This document shows positions 47,727-58,392 of a DNA stretch of 64,000 nt, piece by piece. A model generated the notes under the pieces. The model had not been told where the DNA came from. It made no database searches and saw nothing but the letters and a program-made list of their open reading frames with translations. Numbering within the stretch: the stretch's first letter is position 1; every line of letters starts with the position of its first letter. Origin of the DNA: Psilocybe azurescens (Eukaryota; Basidiomycota; Agaricomycetes; Agaricales; Agrocybaceae); the NCBI GenBank assembly GCA_023853785.1, contig JAJIRX010000133.1, positions 57,509 through 121,508 of the forward strand, in the 5' to 3' direction. The position numbers and the translations under genes were made by a program.

Positions 47727-49112
47727 GGCAAAAATTGGTATCTGAATTTCATTCAGCATCTGGTTCATTTTCATAGACGGTCACCGTGTGTAGTGGAACT
47801 GAATGCTGCACATGTGGTATTGGAATGTGGAGTACCTGTGATCTATGGACATGTCCACTTCCGCAAGATCACGTAGTCCAACCAGTGTCTACAATGTTGC
47901 CGTCGCAGATATGATCCATCCATTCGGACGTGGTGTATTTTCCCAGGACCTAATTCAGATAATTGTGAAACTAAATACAACCGAGTCAATGAAGGCACTG
48001 AGAAAATTAAACCATCTGAGAGAGCTGAATGAACAAAAGGTCTCCCTTTGTTAGGTTTGAAAGATATGATATTGGACAAGGTCATCCCGATGGGGAAATA
48101 CAACACCTATGGCATATTTAACGATACAATACTCCTCCCACCTCGACGAGATCTGATGTTTAGCACATCAACGTCATTCGATGACACACGAAATGAATTC
48201 GAACATGATCTATAAATGGCGAGATCCGCAATATAGGTATCACAGAGAATACATAGCGGTGAATATAATGGCCACTCTATTTTGAAGCAATGTAGATGCA
48301 TCCCTGTCCCGTAGAGTCGGTCAGGGTGCAGCTTTCCAAGGATTCCAATACGGCTGACAATCAAGCTCAGAGTTCGCCGTTTTTTAATCCATAAAATCAT
48401 TGGATTTGGTTTATGTCAGGCATTTGGATATGGCAGACAAAATTGAACCTTAGTTTGGCATGAGAGACTAGCGCCGCATGACATACATGGTCAAAAACAT
48501 GATATTAATACTTATCATTATGTGCTGATATTGCAGTTCTGAGCCTGCCTGCACGACTGCCACTGCCATGCCGACTTTGTTTGCCTCAGGCGTTTGAAAA
48601 TCGCCGTTGGATTTGTATTCCGAGTATAGAAGAGATGGTTATTAAAAGCAGCGCGGGCATATAATACAAGCTCTGGTGCCGCGGACCGGATATCGCTACT
48701 ACATTCCAATTATTTTGATACGATGGTCACTGATGTCGATGATTTCTATGTCTTCTGACGGGGTGGAAGCATCAACAGCACGAGTCTCCCCTATCTCTAA
48801 AGTACAGCGTAGTGACACCAGTGAGAACGGTGGCGTGTTTGTATCAGACGTTCTGTACTAGATTTGTGAAACATGACATGGAAGATATGAGAATTTATTT
48901 CCCTGGACCATTTTCAACTGAATCAATGGACCACTCCTAGGATGACAGCACGGACTCGACTTTAGATTAGCCTGCCTCAACGTTGAGTTCTAAAATTATA
49001 CATGAGACTTGTAACTGCTGCCCGCGATGTGTTGACCGTCTATAAAATGGTCAACATCTCTGACACATTTTCATCATCTCAATCTCATATTGTCATATTC
49101 AAAGCAATCAGC
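47727..49112. other. I promoter side, right spacer and J upstream region
   Basis: 47985-48900 is the inverted counterpart of 43600-44560, with the recurring short frames (48518-48709, -). A unique piece of about 100 bp lies at 47880-47980. No supported gene. Confidence 0.45.
49041..49046 (+). promoter_or_regulatory. TATA box of X copy J
   Basis: TATAAA lies 72 bp upstream of ATG 49113. Confidence 0.7.
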
Positions 49113-50222
49113 ATGAGCACTACCGTCGCTTCTACAGCCGTCGCTGACACTCCTTCTATCGAAGCCTCGCTCCGAGCAAGGTGTATACATTTACATGATA
49201 ATCTCCAGAACGTCGCTGATGCGTACTCTGTACACCCGCCAGCTCGCTTGACCTTAATAAATTCGTTGATGCTGCTGCCGGTGGCAATTCTAGGATCCTT
49301 GAGTTTAACTCCATTAGCCTCGGAAAGGAGATCGACCTCTTGCTCATGTTTGAACCTCCTAAAGTCGGCAAATTATTCGTCGACTTATTCCCTGTTGTCT
49401 GGAGTGAGTGCTGAGTGTTCAAAGTGTTTATATTCACGACTCGTCTCATTTCATAATGTCCCGGCAGAGGTTTTATCTTTCAGCGCCACTGGTATTAGCT
49501 CAGCCGATGTTGAATACACTGCCGACACCGGATTTTTTGTCCCTCAGATCAAGTCCGGCAACCGTGTCGTGGCCTCCAACGCGCAGAGCTGCCAAGTAAG
49601 TGCTTACTTGCTCCGGATATATCGTAAATTTATGGCTCACCGTCAATTAACTCGAAGACTGGGGAAAAGGTCACACTCAAGACGAATTTAAACGGGAACG
49701 GACAGTACTTCACTCCTGCTGCTATTGGTCCTCCTGGTGTCATGCAAGCCCTGAATGGAACCGAGCGCCCGGCCAACATGGGAATTGTATGATCAATCTA
49801 GTTTATTGATCTCTTATATCCTTGCTGACATATCTTCCCAGGGGTTCTTAAACCAGGCCGGTACCAAAATCGAGCCTGCTCTCGTATGGAACAATATAGC
49901 GTAAGGTTTCTTGTTTCTTGTTTCTTTTGCTCTAGACTAATCACCTTCGCTTTACGATCGACTAGTAAGAGCAGCGCATTGTCTGTTCAGCTCACCCCTA
50001 CATTGAAGATCTATGCTGTCAGCGACTACAAAGGTGTGATACAAGCGACCTCATGCACACCAGTACCTAGCCGATGCATGAATTTTAGTCACCCAATTGA
50101 TCAGGGGCGATATCGAATCCCCTCTTTTGTTTAAGAAGAATCTCATTGCTCTCCCTTCGTTCACCGAGTGGAATGTGTCTATTGACGAAGAAACTGGCGA
50201 AGTCAAGGTTACAGCGGCATAG
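49113..50222 (+). CDS. X-family copy J (248 aa, intact)
   Basis: Seven exons: 49113-49180, 49243-49403, 49468-49595, 49658-49786, 49842-49900, 49966-50033, 50089-50222. They total 747 nt. It is the only intact gene of the D/F/H/J group: exon 4 reads ACTGGGGAAAAGGTCACAC with the G retained, and the T6 run is normal. The protein starts MSTTVASTAVADTPSIEASL and shows FNSISLGKEIDLLLMFEPP, DLFPVVW, TADTGFFVPQIKSGNRVVAS, FTPAAIGPPGVMQALNGTER, NQAGTKIEPALVWNNIA, LTPTLKIYAVSDYK, SPLLFKKNLIALPSFTEW and VSIDEETGEVKVTAA. Only the SCQ cysteine of the four remains. Function unknown. Confidence 0.85.
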
Positions 50223-51004
50223 TTGCTGGCTATCGAACTCTCTCGACACTTACTGCGAAAGTCGTTAAATGTAGTGTATCCTATCTATCTTTGCGCAATT
50301 TATGTTCTGTTTTGAATGCCATCTCTATGGATCTAAGACTTCAAGCTGCTGGCCACAAGCGTATACAGTGCGTTCGGAGTTTAATTCATTCATTGCAAAT
50401 TTCAGTCACACTTCTACTGGTACATATTAAATTTTATATATACCCGATCTTTTCATCCATGTTTTAATGTGCGTGATTTTATGTACTCCCCTTGACTTCA
50501 GATGCTGTTCATCCGGCAATCTTTCCAATTATAGAGTGACAGGCGCTGCCTCGAAGCAGGTTGCAAACTTTACAGCATGGTCATCGGCATCTTGAGAGCC
50601 CCGTGTTCTCAACGACAGATCGATCACTGTTTTCACAACACAACTACTCAATCACTATGACACCACACAGAATCATTGCTTCAGCTCGTATGAGCGCTCA
50701 ATCATCCCCGTGATCACCATCATCACATATACTCCTCCCCTCTTTTCTTTCTATTCACTCTCTTCGTTCGCTTTACAACTCCATAATCCTTCTTATTCTT
50801 CGCCCTTCGTCTTTCACCCTTCACCCTTCATCTCATCCCACCCATCAGTCTGCTCAACTTCACACTCCGCGCCTCCTGTCCTTTCCAAATGTAATATCTC
50901 CGACTACTTGTTAAGACAACATCAACCATTGTTCGCACACTTACTCGCTCAACTTGCCAGGCCGTTTTGTTTGGTGGTGGACATGAGACTGAACAGTGTA
51001 CTGT
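50223..51004. other. J downstream block
   Basis: Same intergenic block as after the other X genes, with CACCCTTC repeats at about 50800-50830. The expected AT gene is missing. Confidence 0.55.
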
Positions 51005-52438
51005 GAGGAATCCCACAAGCATGAATCCGGAAAGCAATGCAGCACAGACATGAGTCACCTTGATGGGAATATATTTAGCTGTCAGTTGTTCTAAGTTTCA
51101 AATATTAAGACACACCATATGCAATCTCTTCATTTTCAACATCAATTTGTATCGTCACCCTGTGTTTCTCCCTTTTCATGTGTACTGGAAGAATAATGGT
51201 ATGCACATCATTGTTTACGATCCTGTCCTCTAGCTGTCCCAGCCATCATTCAGATTTTTTATTTGTCTTCACAGAGGCTACCTTCTCTACTCCCCCTCAT
51301 GAATCGAAGTTGCTCGATGATCACATAGTTGTCAGTTGTTGTATCGTCCTCTGCACACTTGGAAAGGCTGGCAAACATCATATTTATATGATCGGTCTTC
51401 ATCATCTTGTCATTGGAGAGGTACATATGATGCAAACAGGAAAGTAGAACCATCTGTGCCTGGAATGTTGGTAGGCTCGTCCCATCCAATTTTATTGAGG
51501 ATTGCCTTTGTGCACTTCACAAGATCACCCTCTGTCCCTTTTGGCTCTTTCTGTCTGTACATCTCAACCCATTCTGCAGCCTTGGTCCAATCTCACTGAA
51601 TGGCACACACACGGTGCATTTCTGGCATTATTTTCTGGAAAAATTCAAAGGTTGTATGCTGTGAGATTTAGTCTGTACTCAGGAGGTACTCTCAATGCTC
51701 TGGGTGTACTTGATTTTCTGGTTTTCTGTTGTACTACTTACAGATAAAAGCAATACAGTACTACTTTTCCATACATATTATGCTGTACTGCATACTCTGT
51801 TTGGTATATATTATGGCGAGAGCCATGCACTTACTACACACCAAATGGTTGCCAAGAACAGTCGGATTAGGAGCATCAGAGGAGCCTAAACTTTGTCTCC
51901 CAAATGGTGGCTCTGTTCAAAGAGTGGAATTTCTAGAGTTTTATCAGTACCTTTTCATATATAAATTGGTTTTACTCTTATTAATTTCACTGAAAATTTT
52001 TGAGAGTCATCAAAGAAAGATTTGTTCACTTAGATTAATATCATCAGGAAAGCAGGGGGAAAACTCATTTAGCAATATGACATTCACAAACCTGTTGCAA
52101 CATTATAACACACAGACATCAGTTTATAACCATATATGTGTGACATGTAATATTCTTTTTATAATGTAAAGTAAATATAATATGGTAAGGACATTTTAAC
52201 TAGATTGCAAGGTCATATAAGATGTTAGATGGTTTACAGATTGGGTACAATAATGTTTCTGCAATGTAAAGCAAATATAATATGGCAAGGACAATGTAAC
52301 TAGATTGTGCAGTGGCTACCAGGTTCACCAAAAGATCACAATATGCATGTCAGATGTAAGACAGTTTATAACTCATCATTGTTCTTTGGCAGGGTTGTAC
52401 ACAGGATATGAGATGGGCACAATATGGCATACAAATTA
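51005..52438. other. AT-rich mobile-DNA region, no supported gene
   Basis: On the minus strand about 51594-51428 reads like a coding remnant (AEWVEMYRQKEPKGTEGDLV and NKIGWDEPTNIPGTDGSTFL), but I cannot name the family. Two direct copies of a block of about 42 bp, AATATAATATGG-AAGGACA, lie at 52167-52208 and 52266-52307. Confidence 0.4.
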
Positions 52439-52755
52439 TACAGTAGCTCAAAAAACCGTCCCAATGTTTGGCACTTTCTCACTAATTGTTTAATAACTTG
52501 GGAAATAAATTATGTAAAAGTCTGAAAATATTATATGTTATATTTTAACATGTGACTAACATATTTCTCACCAGTGTCACATGATTTTAACAAAAACTAA
52601 TTAAGTAATGAAATTTACAAAATAATAGAGCATTGGGACAGTTTTTGACTCTTTATTTAGTACTTAGTATGGCCTCCCTTTGCCTTGATAACAGCCTCCA
52701 TTCTCCTTGGCATGCTTTCTATAAGCCTTTGGCATGTTTCTGAAGGTATTTCAGT

Positions 52756-53213
52756 TCATTCCTTTGCCAATCTCTCCCACAATTCAAATGCTCCCTTGGG
52801 TGGTGTCTCATAGGTGTTCATTTTCCTTTTGAGGTAAACCCAAAGGTGTTCAATGGGGTTGAGATCAGGGGATTGGGGTGGCCACTCCATAACTTCAACA
52901 TCATTGGCCAAAACCATTCTTGAGCTTTTTGGAGGTGTGCTTGGGGTCATTATCCTGCTGAAAAATCCTTTTCCCCTCTGCCATCTCCAAGTTGTCAAAG
53001 CTCTCATCCACCCCATGCTCCAAAATTTCACAGTATTGGTCTGCATTCATCTTCCCCTCAACCTCAGTGAGTGTTCCAACACCATTCCACCCCATACAAC
53101 CCCATACCATGAGATTGTTGCCCCTCCATGCTTGACAGTTGGTGATGTTGTTCTATCTGAGATTGTTTCACCCTTGGGTTTCCATGTATAGACCCTTCCA
53201 TCTGAGCCAATCC
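52756..53213 (-). pseudogene. Tc1 transposase, C-terminal part
   Basis: Continues directly from the N-terminal part after element 3: RIGSDGRVYTWKPKGE, SPTVKHGGATI, then after a two-base insertion MVWGCMGWNGVGTLTEVEGK and IFQQDNDPKHTSKK. After another frame change it reads VMEWPPQSPDLNPIEHLW and ELWERLAKE-stop. The second aspartate and the glutamate of DD34E are present. At least two frameshifts, so not functional. Confidence 0.85.
53206..53213. repeat. 8-bp target-site duplication of element 3 (left)
   Basis: GCCAATCC, identical to 56009-56016; inside the transposase codons for R-I-G. Confidence 0.9.
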
Positions 53214-53245
53214 CAGTACTTTACCATCCCCCACACAGTCCATAT

Positions 53246-53460
53246 GGACTCCAGTGGACTCCAGTGGACTCCAGTGGACTCCAGTGGACTCCAGTGGACT
53301 CCAGTGGACTCCAGTGGACTCCAGTGGACTCCAGTGGACTCCAGTGGACTCCAGTGGACTCCAGTGGACTCCAGTGGACTCCAGTGGACTCCAGTGGACT
53401 CCAGTGGACTCCAGTGGACTCCAGTGAACTCCACTGGACTCCACTGGACTCCACTGGACT
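53246..53460. repeat. 10-bp tandem array GGACTCCAGT
   Basis: About 21 units: 17 perfect CCAGTGGACT repeats, one CCAGTGAACT and three CCACTGGACT. The TGGACTCCA palindrome inside it is the same motif that is scattered in the subterminal zones of the sister elements. Related but irregular repeats lie at the other end (55694-55980). Confidence 0.95.
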
Positions 53461-53622
53461 TGATACAGTAAATAAATTCAATCTTAACATAAATTCAGAT
53501 TAGTGGAATAGAGTATATTAATAACTATTTAATACATTACTACATATCTACATGCGAGGGCCCAGACAAAACAAAGAAAAAAGCGAATAAAATAAAAAAT
53601 AAAAAAGGGGGCAGGAGCAGTA

Positions 53623-54584
53623 CTCGTAGCCAAAAAAGTAATCACGCTTAAGTAATCTGATGGCATTTTTGAGTGGGCTCAGCGAAAATAAAAGGCCTCG
53701 TTCTCGTCAAGTAAGATAGTCAGGAAACTGAAAATTTGAAGAATGCATTGTATACTACAATATAGTGCAAATATAAAATTTTGGCCAAAAACAATGATTA
53801 GAAAGTCGAAGAGAGCTGAATCTACCAATTTGTATGCTTTCAAGTGTCAATGGAAAGTTTAGGGCTATCTAATCTTCCCAACAGCTCAATAAATATATAA
53901 AAATTGAGAATACGATTCATTAGATATCTAATAGTAACCATGTAAAATATTCAGTCAGAGGGTGCACTCTTAAACTAAGAATTCATGGTTCAAGTTCTGT
54001 CAAATGATCCAACAGTCAGTGTTTCCATGTCCTTGCCCACTGTCAGTGCCATATAATCATCCCACAATCCCAAAATTAGCATTTAGTATTATATTCAGTT
54101 GTCTCAGGATTACAGAGTGTGTTAAACATGAGATATGTGCAGGAAATCTTGGACAGGGATGTGTTTTAGTATGTGAAAAGTTCTTGCATAACAACCAATC
54201 AATTGTCAATGGGATTGCGCACTTGATATTTTGTTGAAGCCCAGTTGTTCTGCCTAAAATTTATACATGGTTACTATTAGATATCTAATGAATCATATTC
54301 TCAATTTTTATATATTTATTGAGCTGTTGGGAAGATTAGATAGCCCTAAACTTTCCATTGACACTTGAAAGCATACAAATTGGTAGATTCAGCTCTCTTC
54401 GACTTTCTAATCATTGTTTTTGGCCAAATTTTATATTTGCACTCTATTGTAGTATGCAATGCATTCTTCAAAATTTCAGTTGCTTGACTATCTTACTTGA
54501 CGAGAACAAGGCCTTTTATTTTCGATGAACCCACTCAAAAATGCCATCAGATTACTTAAGCGTGATTACTTTTTTGGCTACGAG
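53623..54584. mobile_element. Inverted-repeat element (962 bp) nested in element 3
   Basis: TA at 53621-53622 and 54585-54586 flanks inverted arms of about 320 bp that start CTCGTAGCC and end GGCTACGAG. The arms (to about 53945 and from about 54265) are highly similar, with a loop of about 320 bp of unrecognised DNA. The TA duplication fits a Tc1/mariner-type MITE. Confidence 0.85.
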
Positions 54585-54599
54585 TACTTTACCATTGTA

Positions 54600-55515
54600 C
54601 GTGTCGTCCGTCGGGTCGTCGGTACCGCATCCATATCCGTCGCTGTCGCTGTCGCAGCCGCCGTCCGCGTCCGTCCTCATCGTTGTCGCAGCCGCCGTCC
54701 CCGTCTGCGTCCTCGTCCCTGTCTCTGTCGTCCCCGTCCGTCCCTCGTCCCTGTCGCAGCCGCCGTCCCCGTCCAGCGTCCTCATCCTCGTCCCTGTCGT
54801 CCCCGTTCGTCCTCGTCCCTGTTGGCGTCCGGCGTCCGTCCTCGTCCCTGTCGCTGTCGCAGCCACCGTCCCCGTTCTCGTTGTTGTCGCAGCCGTTGTC
54901 TGCGTCTGCGTTCTCGTCCTCGTCCCTCGTTGCTGTCGTGCCCGTCCCTGTCGCAGCCGCTGTCCGCGTCCGTCCTTGTTGCTGTCGCGCGTCTGCGTTG
55001 CTGTCGCGTCCACGTCCCCGTCCTCGTCCCCCGTCCGTCCTTGTCCTTGTCCTTGTCCTTGTCCTTGTCCCTGCCATCCCGTCCCTGTCGCAGCTGCCGT
55101 CCGTGTCCGTGTCCTCGTCCTCGTCCCTGCCGTCCCCGTCCCTGTCGCGGCCGCATCCGCATCCTTGTCCTTGTCCTTGTCCTTGTCCCTGCCGTCCCCG
55201 TCCCTGTCGCAGCCGCTGTACGCGTCCGTCCTCGTCCTGTCACGTCTCGTCGTTGTGTCGCAGCCGTTGTCCGCGTCCGCTCCTTGTCCCTGCCGTCCGC
55301 GTCCGTCTTCGTCCCTGTAGCAGCCGCCGTCCGCGTCCTCGTCCTCGGTCGTCAACCTCTGTCGCGTTGGGTTGGCTGTCGCCTGGCTCCGACCGACGAG
55401 GTGGTAGTGGTGGTAGTCGGAAGAAAGGTTGGGGTTGTCCATTTGATGGTTGTCGTGCCGATCGGCCGATGCCGGTACGCGTGCGCGTCACATGTGCTTG
55501 TGAAATTTGACCCCG
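54600..55515 (+). repeat. GC-rich simple-sequence body and conserved frame of element 3
   Basis: A run of GTCCCTGTCGCAGCC-like units, including a (CTTGTC)n stretch at about 55050-55075. It is open in several frames only because the units lack stop codons. It ends in the conserved GWLSPGSDRRGGSGG stretch shared with elements 1 and 2. Confidence 0.6.
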
Positions 55516-56008
55516 CGGACTGAACAAAATACAAAATTGTATCCATAGGGAGGCTTTGCTCCCAAGTATATTTAACTATTGTTTCATTTAATTGTCATTT
55601 CATAGAGTTTATTTCAATTAATTATACTCTTTTATTTTTGCAATTAATATTAATAACTAATGATCATACTTCGGATATTGTGTTAATTATTGCATCCAGT
55701 GGACTCCACTGGACTCCACTGGACTGTGCTAATAAATATATTATTTGTTGTTGTTCAGTGAATATTTAAGCCCCAGTCCAGTGGACTCCAGTGGACTCCA
55801 GTGGACTTGACTGGACTCATAATCCACTGGACTGAGACTGGACTGAAAATTTGGCAGGAGTCCAGTGCAAGTCCAGTGGACTCCAGTGGACTGCAGTCCA
55901 GTTCCAGTCCAGTGGACTGGACAATCTGTCAGCCAGTTTGGCTGGACAGAGAGTCCAGTGGAGTCCAGTGGAGTCCATATGGATTGTGTGGGGGAAAGGA
56001 AAGACCTC

Positions 56009-56016
56009 GCCAATCC
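56009..56016. repeat. 8-bp target-site duplication of element 3 (right)
   Basis: GCCAATCC, identical to 53206-53213. Confidence 0.9.
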
Positions 56017-56483
56017 TGCTGATTTTTGTTTGACCTGACCAGAGTACTCTTTTCCAATCCTCCACAGTCCAGCCAACATGATTCTGGGCAAATTTTAGGC
56101 ATTTTGACAGTGGATAGCCTTGAGGAGGGGCCATTTTGATTTAACAACAGAGCGGAAGTTGTTTTCTTTGAGGGCATTTCTGAATGTTTGGGCACAAACA
56201 GGAGAGAGAATAGCATCATTGATGAAGTGTGCTGCCTGGACAGCATTGTCCAGCTTTCCTGTTTTGATTTGACAAAAAGGACCTGTTTATCCTTGGGAGT
56301 AAGCTTGGAGGGATGTCCACCTTTGTTGTTTTGGGGGTTTTCTTTGTTGGCATCCACTTCCCTCTTGATTCTTCCAACAGTAGACTTTCCCAAACCAGTT
56401 TTAGACTCTATTTGACAAAGAGAATAGCCCTCTTCAAGAAGATTGAGGACAGAATTGTACTGAGAAGGTGTTGCAGGCTTCAT
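56017..56483 (-). pseudogene. Tc1 transposase, N-terminal part
   Basis: ATG 56483 opens MKPATPSQYNSVLNLLEEGY and SLCQIESKTGLGKSTVGRIK, a helix-turn-helix DNA-binding region, then a GGHPSKLTPKDKQ linker. The frame then breaks near 56270; the proper continuation is read as CLKFAQNHVGWTVEDWKRVL and WSGQTKISRIG. The first catalytic aspartate of the DDE triad (usually WSDET) is here glycine. The gene is interrupted after RIG by element 3. Confidence 0.85.
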
Positions 56484-56843
56484 GATGTGGTGGTTAAAGA
56501 GAAAGATGGTTGAACTTGAATTCAACATTGCAAATGTGTACAAATAGTGTCACATGACCATGTTTAATTTTCTCACAATTTATACAAAGCAATTTGGCTA
56601 TCTACAAGTATGTAAAGCTATTATTTTATAGGGTCAAAAAACTGTCCCAATGTTTCATTATTTTGTAAATTCCATTACTTAATCAGTTTTTGTTACAATC
56701 ATGTGACCTTGGTGAGAAATATGTTAGTCCCATGTTAAATTATAACATATAATATTTTCAGACTTTTACATAATTTATTTCCCAAGTTATTAAACAATTA
56801 GTGAGAAAGTGCCAAACATTGGGACAGTTTTTGAGCTACTGTA

Positions 56844-58065
56844 TTATAGTACAATTGGCCCTCTGCAATTATACATAAAATGCATTTTACCAAAAGTTAC
56901 CTATTTTGGATGGGGTCATGGGGTGCACATGACATTGGTCAACTATGGAAGTCGTCTACCTTACAATGAGCTCATGGGGTTGATCACGTGCTCACCTTGT
57001 CGACTGAACAAAATGCAGCATTCAGTTGATGTCCCTGTAGTGGACACAAAGGGCATCAGTAAAATGGGCTTGCATGGATTTTGGCAGTGTGTGCTGTCAC
57101 TGATGATTCAAAATGGCAGTTTGCTCCTGAGGGCAGTGGCAATGAGAGCATTAGTGGGACCGGGGGACTTGTCAAAACTGAGGGAAATTGGGCTCTGGGG
57201 GTTCTTGGGCTCTGGGGTTCTTGGGCTCTAGGGGTTTATGGGATTTGAGGGTTCTTGAGCATTGGGGGTTTGATTCTCTTGGGGGTGGATTCAAGTTAGG
57301 TGGGCCTATGCTCAGCCTTGTCTCTGTATCACTATCATGAACTCACAATATTGCTTTTGAAATATTTTTTGGACCTAGCAATATCTTTCTATAAATTACA
57401 TTGTGAGTCAGCATATATTATGATGACAATTATATAGCAGATGACCATCTACTAATAACCCATATCATTATGACAAACTCATAATATCACTTTTCAAATT
57501 TTTGGACCTAGCAATGTCTTTCTATAAATTACATTGTGAGTTGGCCTATACTATGATGACCAGATTATGACACAGATGACCATCTACAAGTGATTTCAGA
57601 GTTTATATTGTCTGATGTGATTCTCTCTGTTTTCATGATGATACTGTTGTGTTTTGGTTGTGTTCAGTCCAATTTGTATTAAGCTATTCGTGGTTATGGA
57701 TACACCTAATAAAAATATTTAAAAGAGGTTACAAGTAAAGTAAATTTATCTCAAAGTAGTCCCAAGATATTTAAGCATACTTGCATGGTATGAAATGTGG
57801 AAATGAGCCTGGCAGAGTAGGCAACAAGCTTATGTTATTGATATTTAAAATCCAACAGATGGCCATCAGATGCCACAGATCTGAGTACATTGTAAGTTGT
57901 ATGACTTATGTTCAGAAGTACTTCATCCCAAGACTAAGGAGTACTACTTGCATAGAGTTATATGGTGTACTCGATAATACATAGAGTCTTTGAAAATTTT
58001 CCAGAAAATAATGTCATATGCATTTCCGTCCAAAACTTTATCCACCACAATGGAACCCTTGATCC
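56844..58065. other. No supported gene; repeats
   Basis: A GGGTTCTTGGGCTCTGGG-type short repeat lies at about 57185-57265. Two direct copies of a block of about 117 bp (TTTTTGGACCTAGCAAT... to GATGACCATCTAC) lie at about 57342-57461 and 57474-57590. Confidence 0.5.
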
Positions 58066-58392
58066 TCAGTATTGTGGATCCTCAATTGACTTCATGTTGT
58101 CCAGGATAGCTTGTCTGACATGTTCTGTAAGTCCTATAACCCATGACATTAATAGCAGTTCACGATTGATAGCAATGTTGAGTTCTTGGTTTGGGTCTTC
58201 CTTACAGAAGCACACCTCTGGTTTTGTTGTCAAGAGGATGTAAGACACCTTCAGTAGTTTCTTTTGAATGAAGTCAACCACAGAACGGTTCCTCCTTGGT
58301 ACATATTCTTCAGTGACCATGTCCAGAACCTGCAGTAGGCTTTCCACATAGTAGGTTAAGGCCAGTGGTGTGTCTTCAGCCTTTGGATTCAA
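58066..58392 (-). other. Unrecognised open frame (108 codons)
   Basis: Reads MNPKAEDTPLALTYYVESLL, VPRRNRSVVDFIQKKLLKV and LNIAINRELLLMSWVIGLTE. The composition is protein-like but no family is recognised and no splice context was found. Likely a piece of a mobile element or of a decayed gene. Confidence 0.35.

Larger units (their letters stand above)
47985..51004 (+). repeat. Arm 4 of the palindrome set (holds J)
   Basis: Inverted copy of arm 3, more diverged than arms 1-3 are from each other. It ends abruptly at about 51004, in the ATGAGACTGAACAGTGTAC stretch that lies beside AT genes elsewhere. Confidence 0.8.
53214..56008 (-). mobile_element. Element 3: hAT-like non-autonomous transposon (2795 bp)
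   Basis: Same family as element 1, opposite orientation. The left end is CAGTACTTTACCATCCCCC and the right end, read inward, GAGGTCTTTCCTTTCCCCC, followed on both sides by a CACACA-TCCATATGG block. Flanked by exact 8-bp duplications. It contains the 10-bp array, a nested inverted-repeat element, a GC-rich body and the conserved peptide-like frame (GWLSPGSDRRGGSGGSRKK at about 55365-55425, +). No tRNA-like boxes were found where elements 1 and 2 have them. Confidence 0.9.
52441..56841 (-). mobile_element. Tc1/mariner element carrying nested insertions
   Basis: TA dinucleotides at 52439-52440 and 56842-56843 flank long terminal inverted repeats (52441-52649 and 56634-56841). Both start CAGTAGCTCAAAAA and continue through GTCCCAATGTTTGGCACTTT. 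Each repeat is bounded at its inner edge by an inverted copy of the GTCCCAATG motif. The transposase gene on the minus strand is split by element 3 (53214-56008). Without that insertion the element would be about 1.6 kb, normal for Tc1. Confidence 0.9.

Noticed and set aside
50710..51006. Frame in the J downstream block
   Set aside because: It overlaps the pyrimidine-rich intergenic repeat shared by all X-AT units and is not preserved in the sister copies.
53246..53460. CRISPR-like array
   Set aside because: The repeats are contiguous 10-bp units without spacers, in a eukaryotic transposon end.
53064..53503. Open frames encoding SSGLQWTPVD or STGVHWSPLE repeats
   Set aside because: Direct translation of the 10-bp TGGACTCCAG array; all frames are open, with no coding evidence.
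54525..55546. Long overlapping open frames on both strands (up to 332 codons)
   Set aside because: They arise from GTCCCTGTCGC-type repeats that contain no stop codon in any frame; the proteins are V/P/R/S or D/G/T-rich nonsense. Only the short shared tail is kept as a possible signal.
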